Shown one piece after another: positions 33,775 to 42,093 of a DNA stretch of 64,000 nt. The notes below the pieces were generated by a model. That model saw only the letters and a program-made list of their open reading frames with translations. It had not been told where the DNA came from and did no database searches. Source of the DNA: an uncultured Candidatus Saccharibacteria bacterium (lineage in GTDB: Bacteria; Patescibacteriota; Saccharimonadia; Saccharimonadales; Saccharimonadaceae); NCBI GenBank assembly GCA_947169915.1, contig CAMVRN010000003.1, positions 1-64,000 on the forward strand, read 5' to 3'. Numbering within the stretch: the stretch's first letter is position 1; the number at the start of each line of letters is the position of its first letter. A program made the position numbers and the translations under genes.

Positions 33775-34650
33775 TTAATTGTTTTGAATGAATGAGCGAA
33801 TTTCGTCGGCGAAGTCTTCGTTGTCTAAGATGTATTTTAAGAGGGCGAAGCTATAGTTTTTTGGGTCGCCAGTAGTCATCCAGAGGCCGTTGGTTGGTTT
33901 TGCATATACCTTGCCAGTTGGGATTAGACGAGCGATTGCTTCGGGAAGCCAGAGTTCGTCATCTTTGCCAGTGTGGGCTGGGGTGAGGTATTGGAACACT
34001 TCTGGGGTTAGGAGATAGCGACCGTATGAAGCGAGGTCGGAAGCAGCTTCTTCTGGTTTTGGTTTCTCAACAAGGCCATTAAGGATTTCGGTTTCTGGGT
34101 TGTAATCAACTGATGCGTATTTCTGGATTTCTTCGTGTGGAACGAGTTGGCAGCCGATGATGGCACGCGCATCAGGATGTTTTTCGAAAGCGTCGACAAG
34201 GTCTTTGACGGCGGACTTGCCGTAAACTACATCGTCGGAATAGATAGCGATGAATGCTTCATCATCGTTAATGAAGGATTTAGCGCTCGCAATAGGAGAG
34301 CCGTTTCCGTATGGAAGGGATGGGTCTTGGGTGATAATGGTAACCTTTGGAAAATCGAGGACTTTTTGAACCGGCTCAAAACGTTCATCTTTGCCCTGAG
34401 AGTGAAGTTGGTCGCGAATTTTATCAACGGTATTGTTGAAATAATCTTTGTAAATAGACTTGCTACTTTCAGTCGTAACAATGATGAGGTCAGTTAGACC
34501 TGCGTCGAAACATTCTTCGACGACAAGTTGCATGACGGGACGATTGCCGATTGGAAGCATTCCTTTAGGGATGGTCTTAGTGATGGGTAGAAAGCGACTT
34601 GCAAACCCAGCATCAGTAATGATAGCCTTAGTAGGTTTTTTGTAATTCAT
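33775..34650 (-). CDS. galU: UTP-glucose-1-phosphate uridylyltransferase family
   Basis: A 291-residue nucleotidyltransferase of the GalU type, which makes UDP-glucose for envelope polysaccharides. The RFLPITKTIPKGMLPIGNRPVMQ signature and the GNGSPIA and EKPKPEEA blocks fit. The normally conserved AAGLGTR nucleotide loop reads DAGFASR, a noticeable change, so substrate or nucleotide preference could differ. ATG 34650 is led by AAGGAG, with a TGT-TATACT -10 upstream. Confidence 0.88.
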   Translation of the reverse strand: MNYKKPTKAIITDAGFASRFLPITKTIPKGMLPIGNRPVMQLVVEECFDAGLTDLIIVTTESSKSIYKDYFNNTVDKIRDQLHSQGKDERFEPVQKVLDFPKVTIITQDPSLPYGNGSPIASAKSFINDDEAFIAIYSDDVVYGKSAVKDLVDAFEKHPDARAIIGCQLVPHEEIQKYASVDYNPETEILNGLVEKPKPEEAASDLASYGRYLLTPEVFQYLTPAHTGKDDELWLPEAIARLIPTGKVYAKPTNGLWMTTGDPKNYSFALLKYILDNEDFADEIRSFIQNN

Positions 34651-34679
34651 TAATAACTCCTTGAGTCCCTAGTATAACA

Positions 34680-35321
34680 TTATTTTTTGCGGGAAGCAAC
34701 TCTAGAAGAGGTTTTCGTCTTCTTGGCGTTACGTTTGCGGGTTTTTGCTGCAAGTGCGGCAGTTTCTTTACGGGCGGCTCTGTCTTCCATCTTTTGAGCA
34801 CGGTTATGAACACCGTAGATAAGGCTGCAGATACCAAGAGCGAAGAGATAAGCGCCGAAGAAGCGGACGAAGTATTCGCCAGAGTTGAAGACGACAATAC
34901 CCATGATAGCGCCACAGACACCACAAAGTATCCAGATAAAGCGGTCGGTGTCATCCTCGTCAGTGCGGAAGCCAGTGATGATTTCGCAGATACCGCGGAC
35001 AAACGTGTAGCCCGCAATTATATAAAGGTGCCAAGCGGTGTCTTCGTGGATTGTGAGAAGAAGTGCAAGGGCGACGATTGCATCAACGATGGCTATGGAT
35101 ACAGAAATACCCCAACCGGTTTTTTGATGTGCGCGATGAAGGGCGTTTAAAAATTCAACAATAGAGAGACAGAGTAAGAAAACTCCGACAATCGACACGA
35201 GAGATGCGAAGGATTGTTTCATGGAGAAAAGCGCAACCCAACCAAACAGAATCGCGATGATTCCGCGAACGACAAAGACTGACCAGTGACTATCGATGTA
35301 TTTACGTTTAATGTGTGCCAT
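34680..35321 (-). CDS. HdeD/DUF308 family membrane protein
   Basis: A 213-residue integral membrane protein with six predicted helices (two sets of three) and the DUF308/HdeD pattern (VVRGIIAILFGWVALF). In enterics HdeD relates to acid resistance; the role here is unknown. The C-terminus is a strongly basic Arg/Lys/Ala tail of about 40 residues, as seen in several proteins of this window. It precedes galU with a short gap. Confidence 0.85.
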   Translation of the reverse strand: MAHIKRKYIDSHWSVFVVRGIIAILFGWVALFSMKQSFASLVSIVGVFLLCLSIVEFLNALHRAHQKTGWGISVSIAIVDAIVALALLLTIHEDTAWHLYIIAGYTFVRGICEIITGFRTDEDDTDRFIWILCGVCGAIMGIVVFNSGEYFVRFFGAYLFALGICSLIYGVHNRAQKMEDRAARKETAALAAKTRKRNAKKTKTSSRVASRKK

Positions 35322-35334
35322 TTAAGCTCTCCTT

Positions 35335-36063
35335 TTATTGATTAAATGTAATTGTTTCTATGATTTTATTAAAATCTTCAACGTAGATTTCTGCATCTGT
35401 TTGGAAAACAACGGTCTTATCGCGTAGTTTGAAAATAACGGCCGAGCCAACGATATCGCGTTCGAGCTTTCCGTCGAAACGGGTTGCATCGGTGCCATTA
35501 ACGGAAACAACGGAAGAAGTAGTCTCGTTCCTTTCGACGTTATTCTTGAAGCGGTCAGTAACATTTTCGAAAGTGCTAGTCTCGATGTAGACGCGGAGGG
35601 CATTCAACGAATCGCTGTTGTCGACTGGTGCAACTTCAGCGGGGTGGAGATAGGCTTCGAAGTTACCGCCTTTTGATGCGTCTTTGTCGATGTATGCGCT
35701 CCAGGTTTTAGGGTATTTAAAGGAAACTGAGCCATAATCTGCTGGACCAGTAAAGGTGCGGAATGGAGATTTTTCACGCTCGGCGAACTCTGCTTCGAGT
35801 TCATCGGTAAGTTCCTTTTCATGCGACAAGACAGCTTCGTCAATTTTGCGGTCGACTTCGGTTTTCGCTTCCCTGTATTCGTTATAGAAATAGACGGCAA
35901 GAAGAGCCGCTCCAATAACAAGGAGAGTTAAAAGCACAATAGCGACGGTTTTGATAATGGATGAGTTGCCACTTTTTCCGACAGCTTTGGAGGCTCCAGA
36001 AGGTGCGATGGACGGGGCGGGAGAAACCGGTGGCATAGATGAGATTGGGGGTTGGTTAAACAT
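35335..36063 (-). CDS. Membrane-anchored extracellular protein (PsbP/DcrB-like fold suspected)
   Basis: A 242-residue protein: Pro/Ser-rich cytoplasmic N-terminus (about 1-34), transmembrane helix (about 35-58), coiled-coil stalk (about 60-98), then a domain with SFKYPKTW, a long strand-rich middle and a terminal FNKIIETITFNQ, a pattern seen in PsbP/DUF1795-type domains. That resemblance is tentative. It begins leaderless: TGG-TAATAT ends six bases before ATG 36063. It leads the HdeD-galU cluster. Confidence 0.7.
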   Translation of the reverse strand: MFNQPPISSMPPVSPAPSIAPSGASKAVGKSGNSSIIKTVAIVLLTLLVIGAALLAVYFYNEYREAKTEVDRKIDEAVLSHEKELTDELEAEFAEREKSPFRTFTGPADYGSVSFKYPKTWSAYIDKDASKGGNFEAYLHPAEVAPVDNSDSLNALRVYIETSTFENVTDRFKNNVERNETTSSVVSVNGTDATRFDGKLERDIVGSAVIFKLRDKTVVFQTDAEIYVEDFNKIIETITFNQ

Positions 36064-36069
36064 ATCTTT

Positions 36070-36078
36070 ATATTACCA
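36070..36078 (-). promoter_or_regulatory. Extended -10 of 35335-36063 (leaderless)
   Basis: TGG-TAATAT (TAATAT 36070-36075), six bases before the ATG, with no ribosome site. Confidence 0.55.
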
Positions 36079-36086
36079 TAAGCACA

Positions 36087-36284
36087 TTATTTTGTAAAAT
36101 CTTTGTCAATGATTTTTATCTCGTTTTTTAGATTATCAAGGTCGGTTTCTATTTCCTTGGCGAGCGCGACGGCTTCCTTGTAGTTTTTCGAGGCATGCTC
36201 AAGAGAAAAATCGTCGGAATAGAACCACTTTACCTTGGTATTTAGGTCGGTAATCTTGTCGTTGATTGATTTAGCTTCTGTCAT
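36087..36284 (-). CDS. xseB: Exodeoxyribonuclease VII small subunit
   Basis: A 65-residue helical protein directly downstream of, and overlapping by 14 bases, xseA. Length and position fit XseB, which binds the large subunit to form a single-strand-specific exonuclease. The match in sequence is modest (FSLEHASKNYKEAVALAKEIE), so the call leans on gene order. Confidence 0.75.
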   Translation of the reverse strand: MTEAKSINDKITDLNTKVKWFYSDDFSLEHASKNYKEAVALAKEIETDLDNLKNEIKIIDKDFTK

Positions 36285-37392
36285 GGATTTCTTCTACCTT
36301 TGCTTTAATTTGTTTTTTGTGAGTCGTGATTTCGATGGATGAGCCTGGCGATATCTTGCCGGTGATGATGGAATAACCTTGTTTTAGGACGTTTTCGGGG
36401 TTTAGAGATTCAAGAATTGCGAGCTTTCCTTCGAGCTCCTTTTTCGCAGAATCAATGCGCGCTTCAATGATGTGATTAACGGAGGCGAGAGCGGAAGAAT
36501 TGGTCTCTTTTAGCGTGTCAAAATAATGGGTTAAGTATTTTGAGAGTGACGATATATTGTCGCGAATGCGCACCTTCTCGCTTCGCTTGTCACGAGAGAG
36601 CATTTCTGCGGCGTTGGTTGGGGTTGAGGCGCGTAGGTCTGCAGCTAAATCTGCTAGACTTTCGTCGATTTCGTGTCCGATGCCGGTGATTGTCGGAATA
36701 CGAGAGCTGGCAATGCGACGGGTTAATGGCTCATCGTTAAAAACGGCGAGGTCATCTTTTGAACCACCGCCACGAACAATAGCAATAATATCGACATCAC
36801 TTGATTCGTTGAAATAATCGAGCGCTCGGATGATTTCGTCAGAAGCGTCGAGCCCCTGGACGCCAGTATTTGCGACTTCTAAAGTCAGACCTCCCCAGCG
36901 TTCGCCTAGGATTTTACAGAAATCAGCATAGCCAGCTGAGTTTGTGGAGGCAATAACGCCGATTTTCTTGATATTCTCGGGCATCGGGCGTTTTTTGGCT
37001 GGGTCGAAGAGACCTTCTTTTTCGAGTTTGGCTTTCAGGAGTTCGAAAGCTTTTTTGATGCTGCCTTCGCCTATAGGCTTAATTTGGGTAATAGTGACAG
37101 AAAAACGGCCGAATTTGGCGATTTTTGGATGACCGGAAATGATGACTTTCATGCCATCTTCTAACGGAATGCGTAGCTGAAAAACAGTCATAAAACAAGG
37201 GACGATTCCTCCTTCGTCGTCTTTTAAGTCGAAGAACACCCAACGGTCTTTTGAAACCTTAAAGTTTGCAACTTCACCCTCGATTTCTACTAACGGAAAA
37301 GCGTATTCGAGAGTTTGATTTATAATATCGAGAAACTGAGAGACTGTGAAGCGGGGGGTAGTTGACTCAGAGGCGAATAAACCGTCATTCAT
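36271..37392 (-). CDS. xseA: Exodeoxyribonuclease VII large subunit
   Basis: A 373-residue protein with an N-terminal OB-fold (EGEVANFKVSKDRWVFFDLKD near 34-55) and the catalytic domain with IGVIASTNSAGYADF, DIIAIVRGGGSKDDL and ITGIGHEIDESLADLAADLRASTPT. It degrades single-stranded DNA in repair. I start at ATG 37392, six bases after TATTAT, so leaderless; it is divergent with a methyltransferase over a 34-base gap. Confidence 0.95.
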   Translation of the reverse strand: MNDGLFASESTTPRFTVSQFLDIINQTLEYAFPLVEIEGEVANFKVSKDRWVFFDLKDDEGGIVPCFMTVFQLRIPLEDGMKVIISGHPKIAKFGRFSVTITQIKPIGEGSIKKAFELLKAKLEKEGLFDPAKKRPMPENIKKIGVIASTNSAGYADFCKILGERWGGLTLEVANTGVQGLDASDEIIRALDYFNESSDVDIIAIVRGGGSKDDLAVFNDEPLTRRIASSRIPTITGIGHEIDESLADLAADLRASTPTNAAEMLSRDKRSEKVRIRDNISSLSKYLTHYFDTLKETNSSALASVNHIIEARIDSAKKELEGKLAILESLNPENVLKQGYSIITGKISPGSSIEITTHKKQIKAKVEEIHDRS

Positions 37393-37426
37393 ATGATTAT
37401 AATAACACATATGGTATAATGTTGAT
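37393..37426. promoter_or_regulatory. 34-bp divergent leaderless promoter pair (xseA / methyltransferase)
   Basis: Minus strand: TGT-TATTAT (37399-37407) six bases before the xseA ATG. Plus strand: TGG-TATAAT (37412-37420) six bases before ATG 37427. The whole gap between two start codons is 34 bases, with no room for ribosome sites or separate -35 elements. Confidence 0.65.
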
Positions 37427-38566
37427 ATGAAGTATATTGCGGTCCTTGGTCGACTTCCAATGCTTTCGATTGCAGAGCTGGAAAGTCAGTTTACAGATGT
37501 GAAACCGCTTTTAAAGCGCGGAGTGAATTTGCGACAAAAGTCGGATGTTTTTGAGCTTGCGACGTTTGAAAGCGATAAGGAGCCAGATATTTCGAAACTG
37601 GGGGGGGAGCAGAAAATTGGAGTCGAAATGAAAAGTGGCTTTAATTCCCTGATTGAATTTTTGGCGGATTTACCAGAGGGGAAAATCACTCTTGGTGTGT
37701 CTGATTTTAGAAAAGGGGCTTCGGCAAGACGTGCGCAGGGCGAGGCACTTAAGCTCAAGAAAATTCTTCAGCGACATGGGCGTTCGGTTAGAGTGTTGGA
37801 GAATAGGAGCGCTACTTTGTCAACGGCGACATCGCACCATAATCAACTTGCAGAAAAGAAGAATCATGTTGAAATATTGATGACCGAAATCGGTAATTTT
37901 AATTTAGTTGGTGTCCAAAACATTTCTGAATATGCCAAACGCGACCAGGCGCGCCCAGCACGCGATGCAAAGGTCGGAATGCTTCCGCCGAAACTTGCAC
38001 AGATTTTGATTAATTTGTGCGGAGAATTAAAAGAGAATGCGAGGGTTCTTGACCCGTTTTGTGGCACAGGAGTGGTTCTACAGGAAGCCTTTTTGGGCGG
38101 GAAAACTCCATACGGAACCGATATTTCCGAGAGGATGATTGAGTATAGCAAGAAAAATCTCGAATGGATAAAGTGCGAAGATTTCGAAGTTGAAGTAGGT
38201 GATGCAACGGCACATAAATGGACTGGCAAGATTGACGCGGTTGCGAGTGAACTTTTCTTAGGACAACCGATGTCTAAGTCCCCTGTTGATATTAAGTTAA
38301 AACAAGAAAAAATGCGTTGTGGGGAAATTACACTTGGGTTCTTAAAAAATCTTAGTGGTCAAATCGGGTCAGGAACGCCAGTCGTTTTAGCAGTGCCAGC
38401 ATGGCTTCGAGAAACAGGCGAATATTCTAGGTTAAATCTCCTTGACGAGGTAGAGAATCTGGGGTATAATGTGAAGAAGTTTATTAACTTGGGCCAAAAC
38501 GACCTCTTGTATTTTAGGGAGGGGCAAATCGTGGCTCGAGAAATAATAGTATTAAGGAAGAAATAA
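37427..38566 (+). CDS. Trm11/TrmG10-like SAM-dependent methyltransferase
   Basis: A 379-residue protein with an N-terminal region typical of THUMP-bearing tRNA guanine-N2 methyltransferases and a Rossmann domain with DPFCGTGVVLQEAFLGGK (motif I) and DAVASELFLGQP, where the family usually has an acidic-Pro-Tyr type active site. It likely methylates tRNA; the position (for example m2G10) is not provable here. One base separates it from rpmA, so the two are one transcript. Its start is probably leaderless. Confidence 0.82.
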   Translation: MKYIAVLGRLPMLSIAELESQFTDVKPLLKRGVNLRQKSDVFELATFESDKEPDISKLGGEQKIGVEMKSGFNSLIEFLADLPEGKITLGVSDFRKGASARRAQGEALKLKKILQRHGRSVRVLENRSATLSTATSHHNQLAEKKNHVEILMTEIGNFNLVGVQNISEYAKRDQARPARDAKVGMLPPKLAQILINLCGELKENARVLDPFCGTGVVLQEAFLGGKTPYGTDISERMIEYSKKNLEWIKCEDFEVEVGDATAHKWTGKIDAVASELFLGQPMSKSPVDIKLKQEKMRCGEITLGFLKNLSGQIGSGTPVVLAVPAWLRETGEYSRLNLLDEVENLGYNVKKFINLGQNDLLYFREGQIVAREIIVLRKK

Positions 38567-38567
38567 A

Positions 38568-38840
38568 ATGTCACATGTCAAAGCGGGTGGTACCGCTAAG
38601 AACGTCCACAACAATGCCGGCCAACGTCTTGGTGTCAAGCGCTTTGGCGGACAAAAAGTTAAGGCTGGTGAAGTCATCGTTCGCCAAACTGGTTCAACTA
38701 AGTTAGCTGGTGAAGGAACATATATGTCCCGCAACTTCACTATCCACGCTAAAAAAGACGGAGTCGTCACATTCGTTAAGACGAAGAAATCCCACTTTAG
38801 CGGAAAATCTGTTCCACGCGTTCGCGTTGAAGTTAGATAA
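38568..38840 (+). CDS. rpmA: Ribosomal protein L27
   Basis: A 90-residue bL27 of the large subunit. The N-terminal SHVKAGGTAKN and GVKRFGGQKVKAGEVIVRQ are diagnostic; the flexible N-terminus reaches the peptidyl-transferase centre. There is no Firmicutes-type N-terminal extension needing cleavage. An AAGGAAG site precedes the ATG. The usual partner rplU is not adjacent; instead a tRNA methyltransferase precedes it. Confidence 0.96.
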   Translation: MSHVKAGGTAKNVHNNAGQRLGVKRFGGQKVKAGEVIVRQTGSTKLAGEGTYMSRNFTIHAKKDGVVTFVKTKKSHFSGKSVPRVRVEVR

Positions 38841-38846
38841 AAATAA

Positions 38847-38867
38847 GCCCCCGGAAGGGGGCTTTTT
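38847..38867 (+). terminator. Intrinsic terminator of rpmA
   Basis: GCCCCC-GGAA-GGGGGC followed by TTTTT. A UUAUUUUUAU stretch also follows on the minus strand, so it may serve the converging gene. Confidence 0.9.
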
Positions 38868-38875
38868 GGTGGAGA

Positions 38876-39271
38876 TTATGCATGGTTTTGATACTGAGAA
38901 GTGTAGGCTGAGATGAGAACACCGATTTTTTCAAGTTCTTCGGTAAGAGCGGAAAGCCGTGAGAGAACTTCCATATAACTAAGTAAAAATTGCCCTTTGT
39001 TGGTTATTCTCGAAAATTCTGAGCGCGATTCTTTGACTCGATTTATGACGAGCTGCGTTCCGTTTGTAAAATCAGCAATCATTTCTTCGAGCGATGAGAG
39101 AGTTGTATTGAAGTAGAAGTGGTCGAATGAAGTGTAAGGACGTGCACACGAAGCAATGTTTCCGATAATTGCAACCTTATCTTGTATGGCCTTCAGTTCC
39201 TCTTCAAGCATTGGGATAGTTTTGCTTTGCGATTGTTCGCTATTTGAGTTGTTTGTGGAAATGTCGGACAT
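38876..39271 (-). CDS. Hypothetical helical protein (131 aa)
   Basis: A 131-residue soluble protein, Ser/Asn/Gln-rich at the N-terminus and then helical with coiled-coil tendency; no family recognised. I place the start at ATG 39271, where GGGGAGGGAAAT precedes; upstream in-frame ATGs lack a site. It is a single-gene unit with its own promoter. Confidence 0.65.
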   Translation of the reverse strand: MSDISTNNSNSEQSQSKTIPMLEEELKAIQDKVAIIGNIASCARPYTSFDHFYFNTTLSSLEEMIADFTNGTQLVINRVKESRSEFSRITNKGQFLLSYMEVLSRLSALTEELEKIGVLISAYTSQYQNHA

Positions 39272-39338
39272 TGTAATTTCCCTCCCCTCAAAATGTAGAG
39301 CATAATCCATGTGAAAGAGCGTCATAAACGACATGTTT

Positions 39339-39367
39339 ATTATACAATAAAATCACTATATTTGCAA
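39339..39367 (-). promoter_or_regulatory. Promoter of 38876-39271
   Basis: TTGCAA (39362-39367), 17-base spacer, TATAAT (39339-39344). The leader begins with a GTC/GAC hairpin. Confidence 0.8.
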
Positions 39368-39380
39368 GAAACTTGGAATG

Positions 39381-39403
39381 AAAAATCCCGCTAGAGCGGG
39401 ATT
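39381..39403 (-). terminator. Intrinsic terminator of 39409-40128
   Basis: ATCCCGCT-AG-AGCGGGAT followed by UUUUU on the minus strand. Confidence 0.8.
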
Positions 39404-39408
39404 CTTGG

Positions 39409-40128
39409 TTAGTATCCGCGGACGTATTGTTCAAGAGTCATGTTATTGTCCGTAATGTCGTGAGCGTCCTTGGCGAAACCGACGAAACGGATTTCGTAGG
39501 GTTCGCTTGGATAACCGGTGATAGATTCTTTGCCGGCAGGATAGCGCTCGATAAAGCCGTAATCGGGTAAGGTTTCGTAGATAATCTCGACAATCGGGAA
39601 TTCCTCGCGACGCTCAGGAGTGATGGTATACCAGATGGGAACACCATCAGAATCTGGCAGGAGAACCATGAAGTTAATCAATAGTCCTGTGTGATGCTCC
39701 GAGAGGCCAGGGAGGGCGACATTGTTTGTTTCGCTCCATCCCTCTAGATTGGAGTAATAGTCGTAGACCCATTGTTGGTCTGCACGTGTGCGATATGCGC
39801 TGTAGAGGCCAATACAGACGCCATTTTTCATTAAATCATATTGAAGTTCAGCAAAGGCGTACGCGGCGGCTCTTTCGACTAAGGTCGGGTCTCCGTTAAT
39901 ATCGGGTATTGCAATCAGGTCCGCTTGAAGAGCGGTGGCATAGTCGGCGTCAAAATCGTACGGATTTTCATCGTTTACTATCTGAAGATAGTCGCGACTC
40001 GGGTTCATGAGAGACACGAATTTGTCATCATACGGTTCTTCTTCGGCATGGACAGCTCCAATGGCAAAAACAAATACGAAAAGTAGGATACAAGAAATTA
40101 ATCGTGCTATACTGTTCCTTTTAGCCAT
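39409..40128 (-). CDS. Secreted VanY-like (M15) protein with altered metal site
   Basis: A 239-residue protein with a signal peptide (about 1-28) and an M15B D-Ala-D-Ala carboxypeptidase-type domain: YSAYRTRADQQWVY, ALPGLSEHHTGLL, DYGFIERYPAGK and EPYEIRFVG in the usual order. Of the three zinc ligands only His145 (in SEHHTG) remains; the Asp position is Asn152 and the second His (usually EPWH) is Glu212. The catalytic Glu209 is kept. It may be inactive, use another metal, or only bind wall peptides. ATG 40128 follows AGGGGGTG. Confidence 0.82.
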   Translation of the reverse strand: MAKRNSIARLISCILLFVFVFAIGAVHAEEEPYDDKFVSLMNPSRDYLQIVNDENPYDFDADYATALQADLIAIPDINGDPTLVERAAAYAFAELQYDLMKNGVCIGLYSAYRTRADQQWVYDYYSNLEGWSETNNVALPGLSEHHTGLLINFMVLLPDSDGVPIWYTITPERREEFPIVEIIYETLPDYGFIERYPAGKESITGYPSEPYEIRFVGFAKDAHDITDNNMTLEQYVRGY

Positions 40129-40168
40129 AAAAACACCCCCTATTTTTTTGTAAAACAGTATCTTTATG

Positions 40169-40197
40169 ATTATAGCATAAAAATGGTCAGTCTGCAA
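40169..40197 (-). promoter_or_regulatory. Promoter of 39409-40128
   Basis: TTGCAG (40192-40197), 17-base spacer, TGC-TATAAT (40169-40174). The -35 abuts the stop codon of the upstream gene. Confidence 0.85.
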
Positions 40198-42018
40198 CTA
40201 AACTGATTTTCTGAGTGCTTTGCAGTTTGCCTCAAGACGTTCTGCGAAGGCCTCTTTGGCTTCTGGATAGTTGTCGTTATTTCCTTTCCAGGCTTCTAAT
40301 GCTGGGCCTTGGAGCGCGCGCGCAAATGAGAAAGTGACTGGCCACGGGAAAGGACCATTGTTGGTAACTTCCTGGAGGTTTTCGGTTGCCTGCTCTGGGG
40401 TCTGTCCGCCAGAAAGGAAGACGACGCCTGCGAGGTCTTTGGGTACGAATTTAAGCAATGTTCTTGCGGTCCATTTACCAACTTCTTGTGGTGTTGACTT
40501 GGATTCGTACTGTTTTCCGGCAATAATCATGTTGACTTTAAGAATTGTTGCTTTTAAATCGACTTTCTTGCGTTCGAGTTCGGCGAATAGTTCGCGAAGG
40601 ATAATTCCAGTGACGCCTGCGCAATGCTCAATTGGGTAATCGCCATCGAAAACTACTTCTGGTTCGACGATTGGAACGATGTTCGCATTTTGACAAGCAA
40701 GGGCGTAATCGGCAAGGATTTCTACGTTTTTATAGACGGCGTTTTTGGTTGGGGTTTTATGGGTAATCTCAAAAGCGGCGCGCCATTTTGCGAAGCGGAG
40801 GCCCATGTCGAAGTATTCTTCGAGTCGTTCTGGAAGTCCAGAAAGACCTAGGGTGTATTTTTCGGTGGAGCTAGGCATATTTGCGAGACCCTTGTCGACT
40901 TTGATGCCAGGAATGATACCTTTCGATGTGAGATATTTTACAAAATCGCGACCGTCGTCGGCGAATTGACGTGCGGTTTCATCAAACAAGATAACGCCGT
41001 TGACGTAATTTTCGAGCCCCTCAGTCGTAAAGAAGAGATTACGATAATCGCGTCGGTGGTCATAGTCGTCTGGGATATTCATTGATTCGAACTTTTTGTG
41101 AATTGAACCGCCAGATTCGTCGGCGGCAAGAATACCCTTTCCGTTCCCGACTAGTTGCTTTGCCATTTGGCGAAGATTGATGATGTTCGAGCGCGCCTCA
41201 GAAGCAAGGTCTTCAAGTCCATCCATAGATAGCGACGAATCGAGCTTGGAATTTTCAACGTTGATTTTGGCCATAAGTAGTGAATCCTCCTCGGATTTAT
41301 TATTTAGTATTGAACCTAAAATGGTAGCGGAAATAATAGAGTAAATCGTTAGATGCGTGAACATCTCTGTCTTTTCGAGCTTACGGAATTTTATTTCACA
41401 TTTATCTGACACGATGCTTGATTCGGAGATGAGGTAAGTTTTGGCCTTAGTATTCTTCTCAGAGATTTTATGGTCGGTAAAGATGATGTTCGCACGTTTC
41501 AGGAGAGGCTCAACGGTTTTTGAAATGCGCTTTGGCGCGTAGAAAGCGAATCTTAGAGATTTTTGACCATCTAGGAAGGCTATGAGCTCCTCGACGGTGG
41601 TCTTGGAAAGGATGGCCGAGCGGTCAACGAAAAGCCAATCATAATCGTCGGAAATGGATGACGCTTGGAATACAGTAGAGCGTCTTTCGCTTGGTGTTAG
41701 ATAGGAAATTTGGTTGCCAGCGCAGAGGATGTAACGATAGTTCGCGGCGTTAATAAAGGAAGAAGCAAAATCTTCCGATTCTGGAGCGATATTTGAGCCG
41801 TAGATTTCGGCTTCGAAACCGAGATTTTTTAGAACTTCAAGGGTAACAATAGCGCCGGAGTAGAAACTACTGCGACTATAGAATTGATGAGAGGAACCAT
41901 TAAAACCGAGATTAAGCCATTTTGTTCCGTTTTGGTCAATTTCGAGGGCTTCTTGTCTTTCATTAAGGCGGAGATAGATATCTTTTAAGATGTTGCCCAC
42001 GATAAGAATTTTGTTCAT
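40198..42018 (-). CDS. Fusion: degenerate PfkB-like kinase domain + class I fructose-bisphosphate aldolase
   Basis: A 606-residue fusion. Residues ~1-265 resemble the ribokinase/PfkB fold (ILIVGNILKDIYLRL start, late FTHLTIYSIISATILGSIL helix), but the DTxGAGD catalytic motif is absent, so it is likely non-catalytic. Residues ~270-606 are a complete class I fructose-1,6-bisphosphate aldolase: GILAADES (295-302), KWR (411-413), VEPE (451-454), Schiff-base Lys494 in ILKVN and LSGGQ (535-539). The aldolase acts in glycolysis. ATG 42018 is leaderless behind TGC-TATAAT. Confidence 0.9.
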   Translation of the reverse strand: MNKILIVGNILKDIYLRLNERQEALEIDQNGTKWLNLGFNGSSHQFYSRSSFYSGAIVTLEVLKNLGFEAEIYGSNIAPESEDFASSFINAANYRYILCAGNQISYLTPSERRSTVFQASSISDDYDWLFVDRSAILSKTTVEELIAFLDGQKSLRFAFYAPKRISKTVEPLLKRANIIFTDHKISEKNTKAKTYLISESSIVSDKCEIKFRKLEKTEMFTHLTIYSIISATILGSILNNKSEEDSLLMAKINVENSKLDSSLSMDGLEDLASEARSNIINLRQMAKQLVGNGKGILAADESGGSIHKKFESMNIPDDYDHRRDYRNLFFTTEGLENYVNGVILFDETARQFADDGRDFVKYLTSKGIIPGIKVDKGLANMPSSTEKYTLGLSGLPERLEEYFDMGLRFAKWRAAFEITHKTPTKNAVYKNVEILADYALACQNANIVPIVEPEVVFDGDYPIEHCAGVTGIILRELFAELERKKVDLKATILKVNMIIAGKQYESKSTPQEVGKWTARTLLKFVPKDLAGVVFLSGGQTPEQATENLQEVTNNGPFPWPVTFSFARALQGPALEAWKGNNDNYPEAKEAFAERLEANCKALRKSV

Positions 42019-42024
42019 GGTTAA

Positions 42025-42033
42025 ATTATAGCA
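42025..42033 (-). promoter_or_regulatory. Extended -10 of the kinase-aldolase fusion (leaderless)
   Basis: TGC-TATAAT (TATAAT 42025-42030) six bases before the ATG; no ribosome site and a weak -35. Confidence 0.6.
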
Positions 42034-42055
42034 TAGACAGGAGTTTTTCCATAGA

Positions 42056-42079
42056 AAATACCCCGCTCAAGGAGCGGGG
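42056..42079 (-). terminator. Intrinsic terminator of 42094-42681
   Basis: CCCCGCTC-AAG-GAGCGGGG (42061-42079), followed by a short U-rich stretch on the minus strand. Confidence 0.8.
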
Positions 42080-42093
42080 TGGGGAGGGAGGGG

